From contig NJAL01000002.1 of the NCBI GenBank assembly GCA_002591725.1, positions 186,001 to 250,000 on the forward strand: DNA of 64,000 nucleotides, read 5' to 3'. A program made the translations under genes and the position numbers. The stretch is from Candidatus Didemnitutus mandela. GTDB taxonomy: Bacteria; Verrucomicrobiota; Verrucomicrobiia; Opitutales; Opitutaceae. The first letter of the stretch is position 1, and each line of letters opens with the position of its first letter. A model generated the notes under the pieces. That model ran no database searches, was not told where the DNA came from, and worked only from the letters and a program-made list of their open reading frames with translations. Below, one piece after another: positions 1-11,313 of the stretch.

Positions 1-1296
1 GACAAAAAAACTGTTCAGCGTGCCTTCATCATCGGCCTGCAAATGCCCGACATGGTTCCCAACGAAGGAGCCGAATTGCTCGAGGAGCTGAAAGAATTGG
101 TCGAAAACCTCAGCCTCGCAGTCACACGCACCTCGCTCGTCAATTTCCGCGAGCATAACCCAAAATTTCTCCTCGGCTCGGGCAAGGTTACCGAGTTAAT
201 CGCCCAGGCAAAAACCGACAGCGCGGACTTGATTGTGATAGGCGAAGAACTTTCTCCTGGCCAACAGCGCAACTGGGAGAAAGAATCGGGCCTCACCGTT
301 ATCAATCGCCAGGAAGTCATCCTTAAAATCTTTGCCAACCGTGCGCAAACCCGCGAAGCCGTTCTCCAGGTGGCTCTTGCCCACATGGAATACTCCCTCC
401 CGCGTCTCACACGCGCGTGGACGCACTTGTCGCGACAACGCGGCAAAGGCGCAATGAGCGGTGAAGGCGAAACTCAACTCGAAAAGGATCGCCGCATCGC
501 GCGTGACCGCATCGCGCACTTGAAAGCCGAGCTCGCCCAGGTTATTTCCCAACGCACCACGCAACGCCGCAAGCGCATGCGCAAGGCTGTGCCCGACACT
601 GCCATCGTCGGCTACACCAACGCCGGCAAGTCGTCACTCCTAAACAAACTCACCGGAGCCGGCGTCCCCGTCGCCAATAAACTTTTCGCCACACTCGATC
701 CAACGACACGCCAATTCGAGCTGCCAGACGGCCGCACGATGCTTGCCATCGACACCGTCGGTTTCATACGCCGTCTTCCTCACCGCCTCGTCGAGGCGTT
801 CAAGGCCACGCTCGAAGAGGTCGTTGCCGCCGATTTCATAATCCACGTTCTCGACGTATCGAATCCGAGCGTCGAGCACCATTTCGCTACCACGATGGAA
901 GTGCTTAGCGAACTCGGCGCCGCGAACAAGCCAACCATCGTTGTCTTCAACAAAACCGATACCGTCGATGCACACACCCCTGCCCTCGCCCTCGTTCGAG
1001 CAAAACACCCGAACGCCCACTTCATCAGCGTGCACACAGGACAAGGAATGGGGAAGCTCCTCGCCCACTGCTGCAAGCTGGCCATCAACGACAACATGCC
1101 CGCCAAGTTGCTGGTCCCGCACACACGCTATGATGTCGTCGCACGCCTTCACAGGACTGGCCAGGTTAGCACCCTAGAAACACGCGACGACGGAATCTTA
1201 GTCGCCGGCCGTTTCCCTGTGGGACAACGCGCGCTCTTCGAACCCTTCGCCGTTTCCGCCACAACGCCCAAAAAAAAATCGCCCAATCGCAGCTAA
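1..1296 (+). CDS. hflX: GTPase HflX, 5' end outside the window
   Basis: HflX is a ribosome-associated GTPase that splits or rescues stalled ribosomes. The frame is open from base 1 and the residues before the first internal ATG (base 43) read like an HflX amino terminus, so the gene starts just left of the window. The amino-terminal half carries the family signature with a glycine-rich LLGSGKV segment and a GEGETQLEKDRR segment. The G domain follows with G1 GYTNAGKSSLL near base 610, G3 DTVGF near 752 and G4 NKTD near 952. A short basic tail ends at base 1296. It stands alone, with decayed sequence downstream and no partner such as hfq visible. It looks intact and functional; only the first residues are missing. 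Confidence 0.95.
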   Translation, partial: DKKTVQRAFIIGLQMPDMVPNEGAELLEELKELVENLSLAVTRTSLVNFREHNPKFLLGSGKVTELIAQAKTDSADLIVIGEELSPGQQRNWEKESGLTVINRQEVILKIFANRAQTREAVLQVALAHMEYSLPRLTRAWTHLSRQRGKGAMSGEGETQLEKDRRIARDRIAHLKAELAQVISQRTTQRRKRMRKAVPDTAIVGYTNAGKSSLLNKLTGAGVPVANKLFATLDPTTRQFELPDGRTMLAIDTVGFIRRLPHRLVEAFKATLEEVVAADFIIHVLDVSNPSVEHHFATTMEVLSELGAANKPTIVVFNKTDTVDAHTPALALVRAKHPNAHFISVHTGQGMGKLLAHCCKLAINDNMPAKLLVPHTRYDVVARLHRTGQVSTLETRDDGILVAGRFPVGQRALFEPFAVSATTPKKKSPNRS

Positions 1297-1429
1297 TCCG
1301 TACGCGTATAATGTGCCACGCTTGCCGCAAGCGGCTGCGGGCATTAGCATTCGAGAAGCTCCAAATGCTTTCAATTTTTTACACCCTCGCCAAAAATTTT
1401 ACTCATGCGCCATCCCTCGAAGCGGCGAA

Positions 1430-1860
1430 AGGCTCGTTCGACCAAACTTTACGCGGAAACGACCGACGCCGATCTAGATTCGCCAGCCTTCGACAATTTA
1501 GCCATGCGTTTTCTCGTGGACTAACGACTGTAATGCGCTCGGCGTACCGTTGATCGCTGCCGCAGTTCACAATATAGAAGACACGCTCGACGTCTTCGTC
1601 GTCCTGGAAAGAGGCGGCTGTCTGAATCGCCAGCGGCCAGAAACGAGCGCTGCCGACTTAAACGCCATAGCAGCCTGCGCCAGCGCGCTGTTTTTTCCCA
1701 ACTATCGGCATGCTCGGCATCCTTCAGACTTCGGAAACCATCAAGCTTCTACTCAGCCTTTTCGACAACTTCGCAACGCGTTACTCGTCTTGTCAACCTC
1801 CCCAACGGAATCCAACTCACTGTTAACTCGCGAGCGCCGCCGACCAGCACGCTAAACGCC
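1430..1860 (+). pseudogene. MoeB/ThiF/HesA-type adenylyltransferase remnant
   Basis: Three reading frames together recreate the carboxy-terminal part of an E1-like adenylyltransferase of the MoeB/ThiF/HesA group, which activates sulfur-carrier proteins for molybdopterin or thiamine synthesis. Readable pieces are SPAFDNLAMRFLVD followed by ALGVPLIAAAVHNIE (about 1470-1580), then a Cys-rich zinc-loop-like piece, then TIGMLGILQTSETIKLLL (about 1705-1760) and a final LVNLPNGIQLTV piece. Frameshifts and stops separate the pieces, so no product is made. The assignment rests on the characteristic order of these segments, not on a search. Confidence 0.55.
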
Positions 1861-4129
1861 GGCGCAATGATTTGTTCCTCGGCAATGTGGCCAGCAAGTT
1901 GGAGTTTCCAGGCGCGCAACCGCCTTGACAAGCGACAGTTTCTGCGCGAACTCCAGGGCCGAGATCGCGAGCTTTCTGGCGCCGGCTTCGTGTAAACAGC
2001 GGTTAGCCAGACCAGTGCGTATAGGGAAATGATGATAAAGCGTCCCTGGGCCAACTCGGGCCTAACACATGACCTGGTCCAGGCTAGCATCCCGTAAAAG
2101 CCGCCTTCGCTGCGGCCAGGCTCCGCTAGCGATTGAGCTGGGAATCAGCAAGCGGTTTACGCACGCCAAAACGGGAGCTTTTTAAAGCCATGCAAAAAAA
2201 TTTAAACCGGAAGAGCCCTCTGTTTTTTGTGAATAGCCGGAATTAATTTTTTCAATAAAAAGATCGCGAGAACTGAAAAAGTACAGTTTCGAAAAAGAAA
2301 CCTCGCTGGCCCATCAACCCACGAAACTCTATATAAAAATCGCTATTATCACCGGGCCCGGACGGCGGTAGCGGGGGAAAACACCATTCTACGTTCTAAG
2401 TCTCTCTCGTCGGAAACTTGGTGTCTTTTTGATCTACAACATGCATCCGGACGAAGCAGAATCCGTGACGAATGAAGCTCTCGTGGAACGGAGGAGAAGA
2501 AGAGGTACTTTGCTCTATACTTGAGCTGGGGCAACACATTCGATTACTTTGTAACCGAAGTTGGCTACGGAGCCCGAGCGAATTCTGGAGGGACGCTGCA
2601 GTTTTGACTACCTCGTACATAACGCAGATATCGCCGCCAAGCACACGCTAATCCAGTATCTTATCGAGGGACAGCTCGACGCCACCGGTGAACGTGCATT
2701 TTAAAAACGTGTTTTTTCTCACACAAAAGCTGATTCTATCGACAGTGGACGGCAGACACGTAACCTTCGTTTTTAGCCCTGACTCGCCTAAATTATCCCG
2801 ACACTATCGCTGTTTATGCCGAAGTTAAAGGCATAATCAAGCCACTGACTTTTTCTATGTGGCCCGAAAATTCGCAGGCCGAGAAACCCGTGCGAATTGC
2901 TCCGTGCCCGGCACGCTTAACACAGAATTTAGCTGCGATCGGACAGACGGGCAGCGACCGTCGATCGGTTCTAATACCTTACTCGTCCATATCAGCGTAG
3001 CCGATGACATCCGACCGGGTAACCACGAGCCTGCTTTGTACCGACAATTGGGATAAATTCCCAGTGTATCGAAGCCACCGGCTGTATCGAAGTCTGGCTC
3101 TTTCTTTTAAACCAAACATAATTCGACCATAAAAACCTTCATCACTGGCAAATTGGGTTTTGTTGGCCTGAAAACCATGTTGCCAAAAAACTGCAGGCGG
3201 ACGGACATCAATTTTTTGGGGACCACCGCTCGAACACCGCCATAGAAACACTCAGAGCTCGGCGCGAAAGCCCACTGCAGCGCTTAGAAGATGTGGAGAC
3301 CCTAAAGCATAAAGCCACGACAGCGTACGCCGTTGTCCGTTTGAGACTCTTAAGTAATTTCTCCGATTTGCGGAAGTCTGCAGAGTGGGCGCCGACTTGC
3401 GATCTAGACGGTGATTTCGGTCTTGGCCGGATCTCCCCCTCCCCCTGCAGCCCATTCTCGTGACAGCCGGAACTGGAATGCTAGCCACTGAGAAGCACGC
3501 ATTTCCGGAGAATCTCCCCTCGCACACGTGCACCAGAGTCGATCGTGCTCGCCCTGGGCGGAGCATGGCGCCTCCGCGTTAGTTGTGCGTCTCCCTCAGG
3601 CGCACGACTTGGTCAATATACGGTTTCGTCTCATACTTCGTCGCCTAGCTCCCTAGAAGGGCATCTCCACCTACGTGGTCAACGGTACAAAGCGCTAAAC
3701 GGCGGCCTATGTAGCCATATATGGTCCTCAATGTGGCCCAGCCTCGATCAGATCGCATTTGGAAAAGACGAAGCCGGCTCCAGATACTACATGGTTGGCG
3801 AAAAAGTGTACCAATGCGCAATATTCGCCGAAGAAATCGGACGGGACTACAGGTTCCAGAAGTCTCGATCGCGAGGAACAAAGATCTAGCGCACTTCGGC
3901 TTCCTCAGCAGCTTCTCCAGAAGCGAAATTAGGGAATTAAGCACAATCATCCGGGAAAGTTTCGCTGGAAGCCAACCGGGCTGGAACTGTACACCAATTT
4001 CGCCGCCATGGATTACAGCCTGACTACCTAGCTTCATCGGCCGTACCTAGGTCACCCGTGTAGACAATCGCAGCTGAAACGAAAAAAAGATCTATCTAAA
4101 CGAAAGGCCGGTTCTTGGTTTTCCCCAAC
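1861..4129. other. Decayed region, no recognisable gene
   Basis: All six frames are broken by stops. Some short plus-strand stretches have gene-like composition (about 2590-2700, 2740-3050 and 3720-3890), which suggests old coding sequence, but I could not assign any to a family. I see no RNA gene or terminator. Confidence 0.6.
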
Positions 4130-4203
4130 TGGCTGCCAGGCATGGATTCGAACCATGACTAGGCGAGTCAAAGTCGCCTGTGCTACCATTACACCACCAG
4201 GCA
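4130..4203 (-). tRNA. tRNA-Gln (anticodon TTG)
   Basis: The minus strand folds as a 74-nt tRNA with encoded CCA. The anticodon arm is GGCGA CTTTGAC TCGCC with anticodon TTG (reads CAA, Gln). The T arm is CATGG TTCGAAT CCATG, and the discriminator is G. The acceptor stem is TGCCTGG against CCTGGCA, which leaves one U-U mismatch at position 5:68. It sits alone in decayed sequence with no flanking tRNA. Confidence 0.93.
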
Positions 4204-5555
4204 GTAAAAATGCGGGGGGAAAGGGATAGAGAGGTAAGTATTCTCCTCTTCCTTTTGGAGGTCAAGAGCGGAATACACGTCACCCTTCCATCCTCTTTCA
4301 CCACGGTAACCGGTTCTTCATCGCCCATGGTCCTCAGTTACAACACCCCCCCAAGCCCCAATAATGGCAATAGTCTCCAAATTTTCTTTATTCCTTTCTG
4401 TTTTGAACACTTTCACCCCAGTTTCTCCCATCGCCAGTACCCAGCCAAGCCCCCTTAGAAACTGCGCGTCTTCCTTTACTGCTGCAGGTTTCGCAGCACT
4501 CCCGGAAATCGCCGCCTTCTGCTTAAAGTAATCCCCTCCGCTTAAGGCCACCCGCACAGCACCAGCACTGAAGCAGGTCAACGGTTTCGGTTACCAGAGT
4601 TGCGCCTGGACTGGCCCAACTCCGATAAGGAACGGAACGTCGCCGGGTTTTGCGAAAATAAGTTCAAAACCGCCACCTACAAAGCGGCCGACAAAAAACT
4701 CACTAACCGACTTTCCTGACGCCGCCACTAGGTCGCCGACCTCCCTTGCGCAAGGCGACTGCTCGTTCAGCAAGCAGGATTGTTTCACCTAGCCGCTCGT
4801 GCTGCGCCCCAGACCAAAATCACTACGAGCCAATTGCCTGGGACGACGCCTGTCCCCCCTGCCAGCGCGCTTTGCGCGTTCGCCTCGCCGCTGCACTTAC
4901 GCGCGGTCAGGCCGGCGATAGATCGTTTCGGTTGATGTCAAAAAAGGGCACGTAGGGCAAAAAGCCCCCTCCAGCACATCGGGCCACATGGGGTGAGCGC
5001 CTCACTAATGCCCATGTAATTGAGGGCAAAATTGAGCACCCCAATGCCGCCGATCCCAAAGCAACGACGCAAAGGCATAGGATTCCATTCTTCAGCCTAG
5101 CTCGGGGTCGACCTGCCAATAATCGGAAACAGCGCAGTTGTGCTTGCTGCCAGGGGCTGAACGTACGATTGGGGAGCAATAACCGTGGCTGACTCCCAGC
5201 TGTTCGAAATGCAGCACCAGCGCGGTAACGCGCGAAAAGAAAAATCCATTTAAGAACTTGCAAGCCAACAGGTTACATGCACATACAGTTCAGTAACTGT
5301 CGCCCTTTTAAAGGGAAAATTATCAAATCAATAAAAAATAAATTTAAACAAGTAAATAATTAATAAAAAAACCACAATCTCATCGAAGCGAAGAGCGGAA
5401 GAAAATGCTATTCCCCCACCGCCCCCCATCTTTTTCGGCCAAAAAATTTTATAGCATCTCACAGCACCTCAGCTGCCCAAGCTAGCCCAGCTCATTTAAA
5501 AACAATCCGGAACAATTTTCCATTTTTCGAATTGTCACCGTGCCGAGCAGTAAGT
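4204..5555. other. Decayed region, no recognisable gene
   Basis: Only short stop-interrupted frames are present. Two minus-strand stretches (about 4320-4580 and 4600-4790) have protein-like composition but were not identified. Bases 5290-5370 are a low-complexity A/T-rich stretch. Confidence 0.55.
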
Positions 5556-5559
5556 TAAG

Positions 5560-5870
5560 CTTGATCATCGAAGTGCGCACGATGAAAGAAATGATCGAGC
5601 ACGCACAGCTGGACAGCTGGCCCAGGTTCCCCAACGGCTTCCATGTCTCATCCTCACCAACCTGCACATCCAGGGCCACACCGTGGTTAATCTGACTCAG
5701 GAACTCGCCGTCTTCGAAAGGATGTGCGATGTGCCGATGGTCATGATCAGCAGCTCGAATTCCCCAGTCGATCGCGCCAATGCCGCACAAGCAGATGCCA
5801 ATACATTTCCCTGTAATCCGGATTACCTCATCCACGCTTACCAATTTCACGAAGCAGCTCCGCCAGGACT
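5560..5870 (+). pseudogene. CheY-like response regulator remnant
   Basis: Fragments in two frames match a receiver domain: an amino-terminal piece beginning MKEMIEHAQLDS, a decayed middle, then VPMVMISSSNSPVDRANAAQ (about 5728-5790), which fits the beta4-alpha4 region of receiver domains with its hydroxyl-rich loop. The phosphoacceptor Asp region is frame-broken. Receiver domains relay phosphate from histidine kinases; this copy cannot be translated as one protein. No kinase gene is adjacent. Confidence 0.55.
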
Positions 5871-7364
5871 GGATCCCCGTCGGCGCAATGTTCCCGTTCT
5901 AAGCGCGACCATTAACAACGTCGGAACGCAACCGGACCCGCAGCCTTGGAGAAACAACAGATGGAACTGCCGCTATAGAGAGTATTTTACGTACCATCAG
6001 CTATGGACCCGTCATTCCTTGGGAAACAATGGCCATAACCTTAGTCGTCGTACTTTCAATTAACGGTAGGGACCGACCGGCGGGCGAGAAGGCCCAGACC
6101 ACCGCCCCCCGGCCGTGTTAAACCATCGGCTAACGAACCGGAGCCGCCTTTATCTCTCGGCCGACAATGATAGCTAGGCTGACCGCGCCAAATTCAACAT
6201 GCCGACAGCCTGAACGGCCGTGGTCGCCCACACCACCATGAAAACAAGAAACTCAAATTCCGCCTGCTACACAAAACGGCCTTAGTCCCGAAAACTACAC
6301 AGGGATCGGCCAGGAAAAGCTATAAACACCAGACCGTGAAAGTCTAAAAATATCAAAGAGGGAGACCTTTCGTGCTGCACGACGAAAATTTTCGACCAGC
6401 CAAAACCGAAGGGGCGTAAGCGATTGATATCAATCGACTTCGTCGAACTGAAGAAAATCAGCCTCATGTTTTTCCTACGGCCGTATTGTCCTTGTTCTGA
6501 ACCGCAGCAGGGAGTCGGCATAACCTGCGCATGGGTGTTCGCGAAAACCGACAAGATTGGCATCGCCAGAGCAGCTAATTTGCAAACGACAGCACCTCAC
6601 GGCGCTAAAAGCCAATAAAAATCTCCTCATACTCGAGCTGATGCATTTTTCCCAACAAATTAATCCACAGCCACCAATTCAAACCGCCAACGGCAAATGG
6701 ACCCAACCAGCACGGAATCGAAGCGGCAGCAACACTCGCCATAAATGATCGGAAAGTAGGGTCCGAGCCGTTATACTGACAAATCACCTCGACGCTGATG
6801 AAGATCACCCAGCAGAAACCGGCGTTGGCGGCAAGGGATTGCTTTCCGAGCCTCCAATGCTGTCGACCCCGTCTCTGCCCTGTAACGCAGTTTTCCAGGT
6901 AGTCGCGCACGGGTTCCACCCGCAGGGAGGCGAAAAAGCTCGCAACCCAGCGCATCGCAGCCACAAAAAATCCAGCCGTCATGGCGTGCTTTCCGACCCA
7001 CATAGGGGCCGCTGTATCGGCCCGCGGAACTGTGCTCGACTGGCGTCCCGGCTTCTTCTGTACAGGATCTCGACAATCTGCCAGCGGCAGAGGTGGTTTT
7101 TTTAGATCTGAGAGGAAAGGCTAGGTGTCACAGGAATTCCCGCTTGCAACTCGCTGTTCGAGGTCAAATTCGGTAGCTATTTCACCATAGCGGTCATATT
7201 GCAGGGATATACTCTCTAGTTCTGCAACCACAAGCCACCTTTCCAAGACTATCCGAAACCCGTCGCCACCCCTACGAAAGGCAATCTGGCGCCGCCATGA
7301 AAACATTCTAAGCCAGCGTACACACCACCGACAATTTTTCCGGGCATCTTTTTTAAAAAGCTCG
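5871..7364. other. Decayed region, possible membrane-protein remnant
   Basis: No intact gene. The minus strand between about 6620 and 7000 reads as hydrophobic, membrane-segment-like sequence with breaks. I could not name the family. Confidence 0.5.
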
Positions 7365-7810
7365 GGATATCGTCCGGATTGCGAATGGTAACCAGGTTGC
7401 TATCGACCACCACGACTTCGTTCGCCCATTCCGCCGACCCGCGTTCCATAGGTCGGTCTGGAGTAAGAGAAACAAAATAAATTTTGCGGCCGCAGACGAC
7501 GCTAGTCTAGACTAATATATGTAGACATATGTGAAGTGAACCGTAGCAGAATAGCACGCAAAAAGCGTGCAGATGTCGAAGAATTAGCGGCCGAAGTCGG
7601 CCGCATCCTCACCCTGGCAGCGGTGTGTCGTGGCTGTGGCTGACCACAGCCCTACAGCAAGAAAAGCGCATAATAGCCACAGTTTTTTGCTTTGGCGAGC
7701 AGACGGTCCACGGCCATGTTCGCAGCAGGGTGGTCGTGGTTGAGGCTCTTTGTGCAGCTATCAGCCGGGGGAGTAGTCTCCGTTTTCGCGTCCGCGACAT
7801 CTAGAGCGTA
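7365..7810 (-). pseudogene. DJ-1/PfpI-family remnant (tentative)
   Basis: The minus strand near 7370-7440 encodes EVVVVDSNLVTIRNPDDIP, which resembles the conserved carboxy-terminal strand and helix start of PfpI-type proteins (deglycase/amidotransferase-like fold). Further upstream on the same strand, ALFLxGCGQPQ resembles the glycine-rich turn of the family. The catalytic Cys nucleophile region is not readable, and the frame is broken several times between the two pieces. Confidence 0.4.
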
Positions 7811-7995
7811 CCGGAGCTAGTCAAATTCAGCCTATTCGAAACCGTCAGCCACAAGGGTTGCGATTTTTTCTTAAAGATTTTGGGGTAGCGTTCATTTTTT
7901 TGCTAGTGATGTGCGACCCGTTGGGATTCTAGAATGTGGAAAGGTGGCGAGACGGTTTTCCGTTTCGCCAAAAAAACGGATCGTCTGCGGGCTTA

Positions 7996-8344
7996 CTATT
8001 TTTCGTTTTCGCTGTTATCAACAGCGAAGTTCACGAGGGTAACGGTCTTGGTCAGCGTTTTATTGGTCTCGCCCTTCTTATCGGGGATTTCATGAAAGAG
8101 ATTTTTCACTTTGTGCTCGATGGCCTCAGATCCTTCCTAGGTCAGGCTTTTCATGACATGGGAGGATTTTTTGTTTGGTAGGAGTATCACAGAAGTTTAA
8201 AAACTCGCTCCGAGGCACTCAGTGAAGCCTGATTTGAATTTAGGGGTTGCTGGCTGTTTGGCAATTTTGGAAGTGGATTTTGGCATTGTAGAGATCCTTT
8301 ATTTCTTCGATGCACAGTTCTCTGAAGTTAGAGATGGCAGACAT
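7996..8344 (-). pseudogene. YciE/YciF-type ferritin-like protein (DUF892) remnant
   Basis: The start region reads MSAISNFRELCIEEIKDLYN, the typical opening of DUF892 proteins, which form a ferritin-like helical bundle linked to stress responses. Shifted frames then give KIAKQPATPKFKSGF and KSLTxEGSEAIEHKVK, in the expected order for the second and later helices. At least two frameshifts and several stops separate them. The ATG at 8344 fits the family's start. Confidence 0.6.
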
Positions 8345-8479
8345 TGCTTTTGTATATTTAAAATTAAGGGAAGCTGGATCGACTTGGCCAACATGGTTGG
8401 GAAATTTGATTGCTTTCTCAGCTCTTTCTCGGGTGGAGAAAAAACGCCTTGCATCATCGTGTACTAATCGTGGGAGTTT

Positions 8480-9060
8480 TATCGAAATTTCGCATCGAGT
8501 TGGCTCCGAACGTTCGGCTGCACGCCGGAAACGCCGATTGAAGTCTGGCGGCTTCTAACCCACAGCTTCTTCGTAGACAAGGAAGGTGAAGCGCTCGTGC
8601 TCGGTGCCAAAACCAAACCAGAATTTCTCCAGCACATCGCAGAGAATTTCGGACCTACCCTCGCCCTTGTGGCTCACTTTCAGTGTGTTTCTAACCCAGC
8701 GTCAACACCATCGTGGTTCAGCTCGAGCCCGAGTGGCGCAGCCGCGCTTTGGCTCTTCAGTTGCGCATACCATTGGTAAACATTATCGTCCGGGATTCGC
8801 GCTGTGAGCTCATCATCTCCCCTGCTTTCATAAAAATTTTTCTTATGATCACACACCTATCCGTCGCACATCAGCTAGTATCGCGCACCCAGTAAACACA
8901 TTTTCGGAAGAATATCACAAGGCTCGGACACACATTTTTGCCATTATCTCCCGAGTCCGATGGGCAAAGCCGCTTTCCAAACGCAGCGAAGCGATCGTGG
9001 AACACGTGGCAGCTATTCAGAAATTCAACGCCAGCAGATTTCTCCGCGCAGCTGCCGCTT
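8480..9060 (+). pseudogene. Unidentified gene remnant upstream of the glycosyltransferase relic
   Basis: Three frames give protein-like blocks: a piece with HSFFVDKEGEALVLG (about 8560-8605), VNTIVVQLEPEWRSRALAL (about 8701-8757) and SKRSEAIVEHVAAIQKF (about 8975-9027). C-ending codons similar to those of intact genes support former coding on the plus strand. I do not recognise the family. It may be a separate gene or the front of the neighbouring glycosyltransferase locus. Confidence 0.35.
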
Positions 9061-9094
9061 GAGCGCGGCACTGTCAGCGCGAATCAAATCCTTT

Positions 9095-9710
9095 TAGGCC
9101 GGGCATCATCCATACCCACAAACCATCACTCCTAAGTGATACCGCATTGCGCGTCGTTAAGGCAGTAGAGCTCTTCCTGAGTCCGAGGCCTAACACCTAT
9201 TTTCTCGTCGTTGGCAGCGGACCATCGGTAGGAAATTTCCTCCGGCTGTTCCATGACCGTACTCTCCTCTCGCAAGCCGACTCGTCCTCGCTGGAAAGCA
9301 CACCGGCCGCTCGCTTCACGACGTCTACCGTGCAGTGGACGTTTTCATATTTAGCTCATTCAGCAAAACGCAAGGCCTCATGGTGACCAAAACCATAGCC
9401 AACAGCCTTATCCGTTGTAGCTATGAAAGCGTCCGATATGTACGGAGCAGTATGCAACGAACGAAAATAGCTTTCTGCTGCCAGAGCGAGCCACCTCCGC
9501 TATATTCGCACTCTGGTTAGCGCAATTGCATCGTGACGACGCTTGGTGAAAAATTTCCTGTATCAGCACTCACAATCGCCGAAAAATTTTCGCGCGAACA
9601 CTACGTAGAAGAAGTGATGCGTTTCTACAAGCAAATCCGCCTCACGAACCGGCATATGCAACTTTTAAAAAAGTTAAATCACTACAGTTCTTTTTTTAGC
9701 CATTTAAGCA
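9095..9710 (+). pseudogene. Family 4 glycosyltransferase remnant
   Basis: Broken frames recreate the carboxy-terminal Rossmann half of a GT4 enzyme, which transfers a sugar from a nucleotide donor during envelope glycan synthesis. NTYFLVVGSGPS (about 9198-9233) matches the strand after the donor-site loop. MDVFIFSSFSKTQGLMVTK (about 9335-9391) matches the conserved E-x7-E region, with the expected glutamates replaced or out of frame. KFSREHYVEEVMRFYKQI (about 9585-9640) matches the terminal helices. Several frameshifts make it nonfunctional. Confidence 0.75.
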
Positions 9711-11313
9711 TCGAATGGGATTTATTCGCGACAAAAATCAGCGTTCTAGCCAACGCCTGAAACCCTCCTAATGTTTCCCCAAATCGAGTCTATCATCCGT
9801 TGCAAGCGGCATCGCGCCAACCGCAACAAAATGCTCGATCAGACACCTCGATCTCACTCAGCCGCAAGACATCAGGAAAGAACCTGGGTTGCTGTTGATC
9901 CAGATCGACGGCTCCATCGCACCACCAACTTGAGCATGCGCTTACCTGTAAGTGCATGCTCTTTTCTGATTGATGCAGCACGAATAGAATATATGAAAGT
10001 ATAGATTTTATTCTATTCTACAATCGACTACGCCCTCAATACAAGGCTAATTTCGCCATGGCATTCGCTCTGCCATGCCAGAGCCATCCGTACAAAAAAC
10101 AGTCGCATACTTGGCATCCTGTTGGATGCGCTCGATTTTGAGCGCGCATGCTTCTCTCCATCAACGTCGTGCTCGTCTTTGTGCAGGGGCCGTCTATGGT
10201 CTTTTTCTTGCTCGATGGTTCGCTGCTAACAAGCAGTCCCTCTGGACTACGCAAGATTTCGATTAAAACGAAGTAAAAGTCCGGCAGCTAATTGGAATTG
10301 GAACGCTTCTGTCGCTTTTCGAAAAATCGCAACGACCGGCGCTGCCAGATTCCGCACCCTCGCTAGCGCCACAACACTTTTTCTGCTGTTCTTCTAGCCG
10401 GTGAGTGAGCTAGCCACCCTGGGAAATGTTTGGCTTCGCGATACAGCCACCATAATAGCCACAAGGTATAGACGCAGACCACCAACTTCACGAGAGACAC
10501 TGCCGCAATCAACAACAGCCAGTCTGTCGAGGAGATGCCCCAAATTACCGAGAAACAATGTGATCACCGATTACGTACCACGTAGAATGGCAGACACACC
10601 AAGGAATAAATAAATGCACAGCGGCACGCCCGAAAGTGCTAGCACATAGCTGTAGTTGTTCGCAAAATAAGACAGCCTGGGAATAAGCGAGGCCATGATC
10701 GCAACATTTCAACCTAAGGGTACTTGAGGAAGGTGATAGCAACGTAGCAGTAGAAATACTTCAGCGATTTCTTTAACACAAGTTTTGCAATCCCATGCGT
10801 GCGGAGTATACAAATATTAGGTGATTCCAGCCACGGTCGCAATAGGAATAAACGGGCCAAATTCTGGCTCCGGCAACGATGTAGATGGTGCTGACCGAAA
10901 AGCGGGAAGAGCAGCAGAATCGCAATCGCAGGAAGAAAAATTTTCGGCCTACACGTCTGAAGTTGGGAATGAGAAACCTTCCGATCAAAGTCCTATTCAG
11001 CCAGCCATGCAGTCAGCGCAACCATTGTGACGATAAGCAGGGATATCCTTTATCCATCAAAAACTTCTCCATTTCGGCCTCTGGAAAAAGAGAAGATTGA
11101 GTCAACGGACGGCTTATTGAGTGGATTCTCACTGAGAAGACTTGCTACCGGGAAAATCGAGGTTGATGCTACTCTATTTCAGAGCAGTCGTGAGGCTGCC
11201 TCGTCAAAAGTACAGCGTTTCCATCCACCCCATGTTGGTGTTCTTAAAAACTATTGCTCTCATCTCGCCAGGCTTTCTAAACAAAACGCGCGTTCCAAAT
11301 CGAGCCACAGCAG
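9711..11313. other. Decayed region, no recognisable gene
   Basis: Short broken frames only. Minus-strand stretches near 10420-10740 and 10780-10980 are hydrophobic and could be membrane-protein remains. Nothing was assigned. Confidence 0.5.

Noticed and set aside
640-1152. 170-codon minus-strand open frame inside hflX
   Set aside because: It lies fully antisense to a well-supported gene and has no family features; it is a shadow frame.
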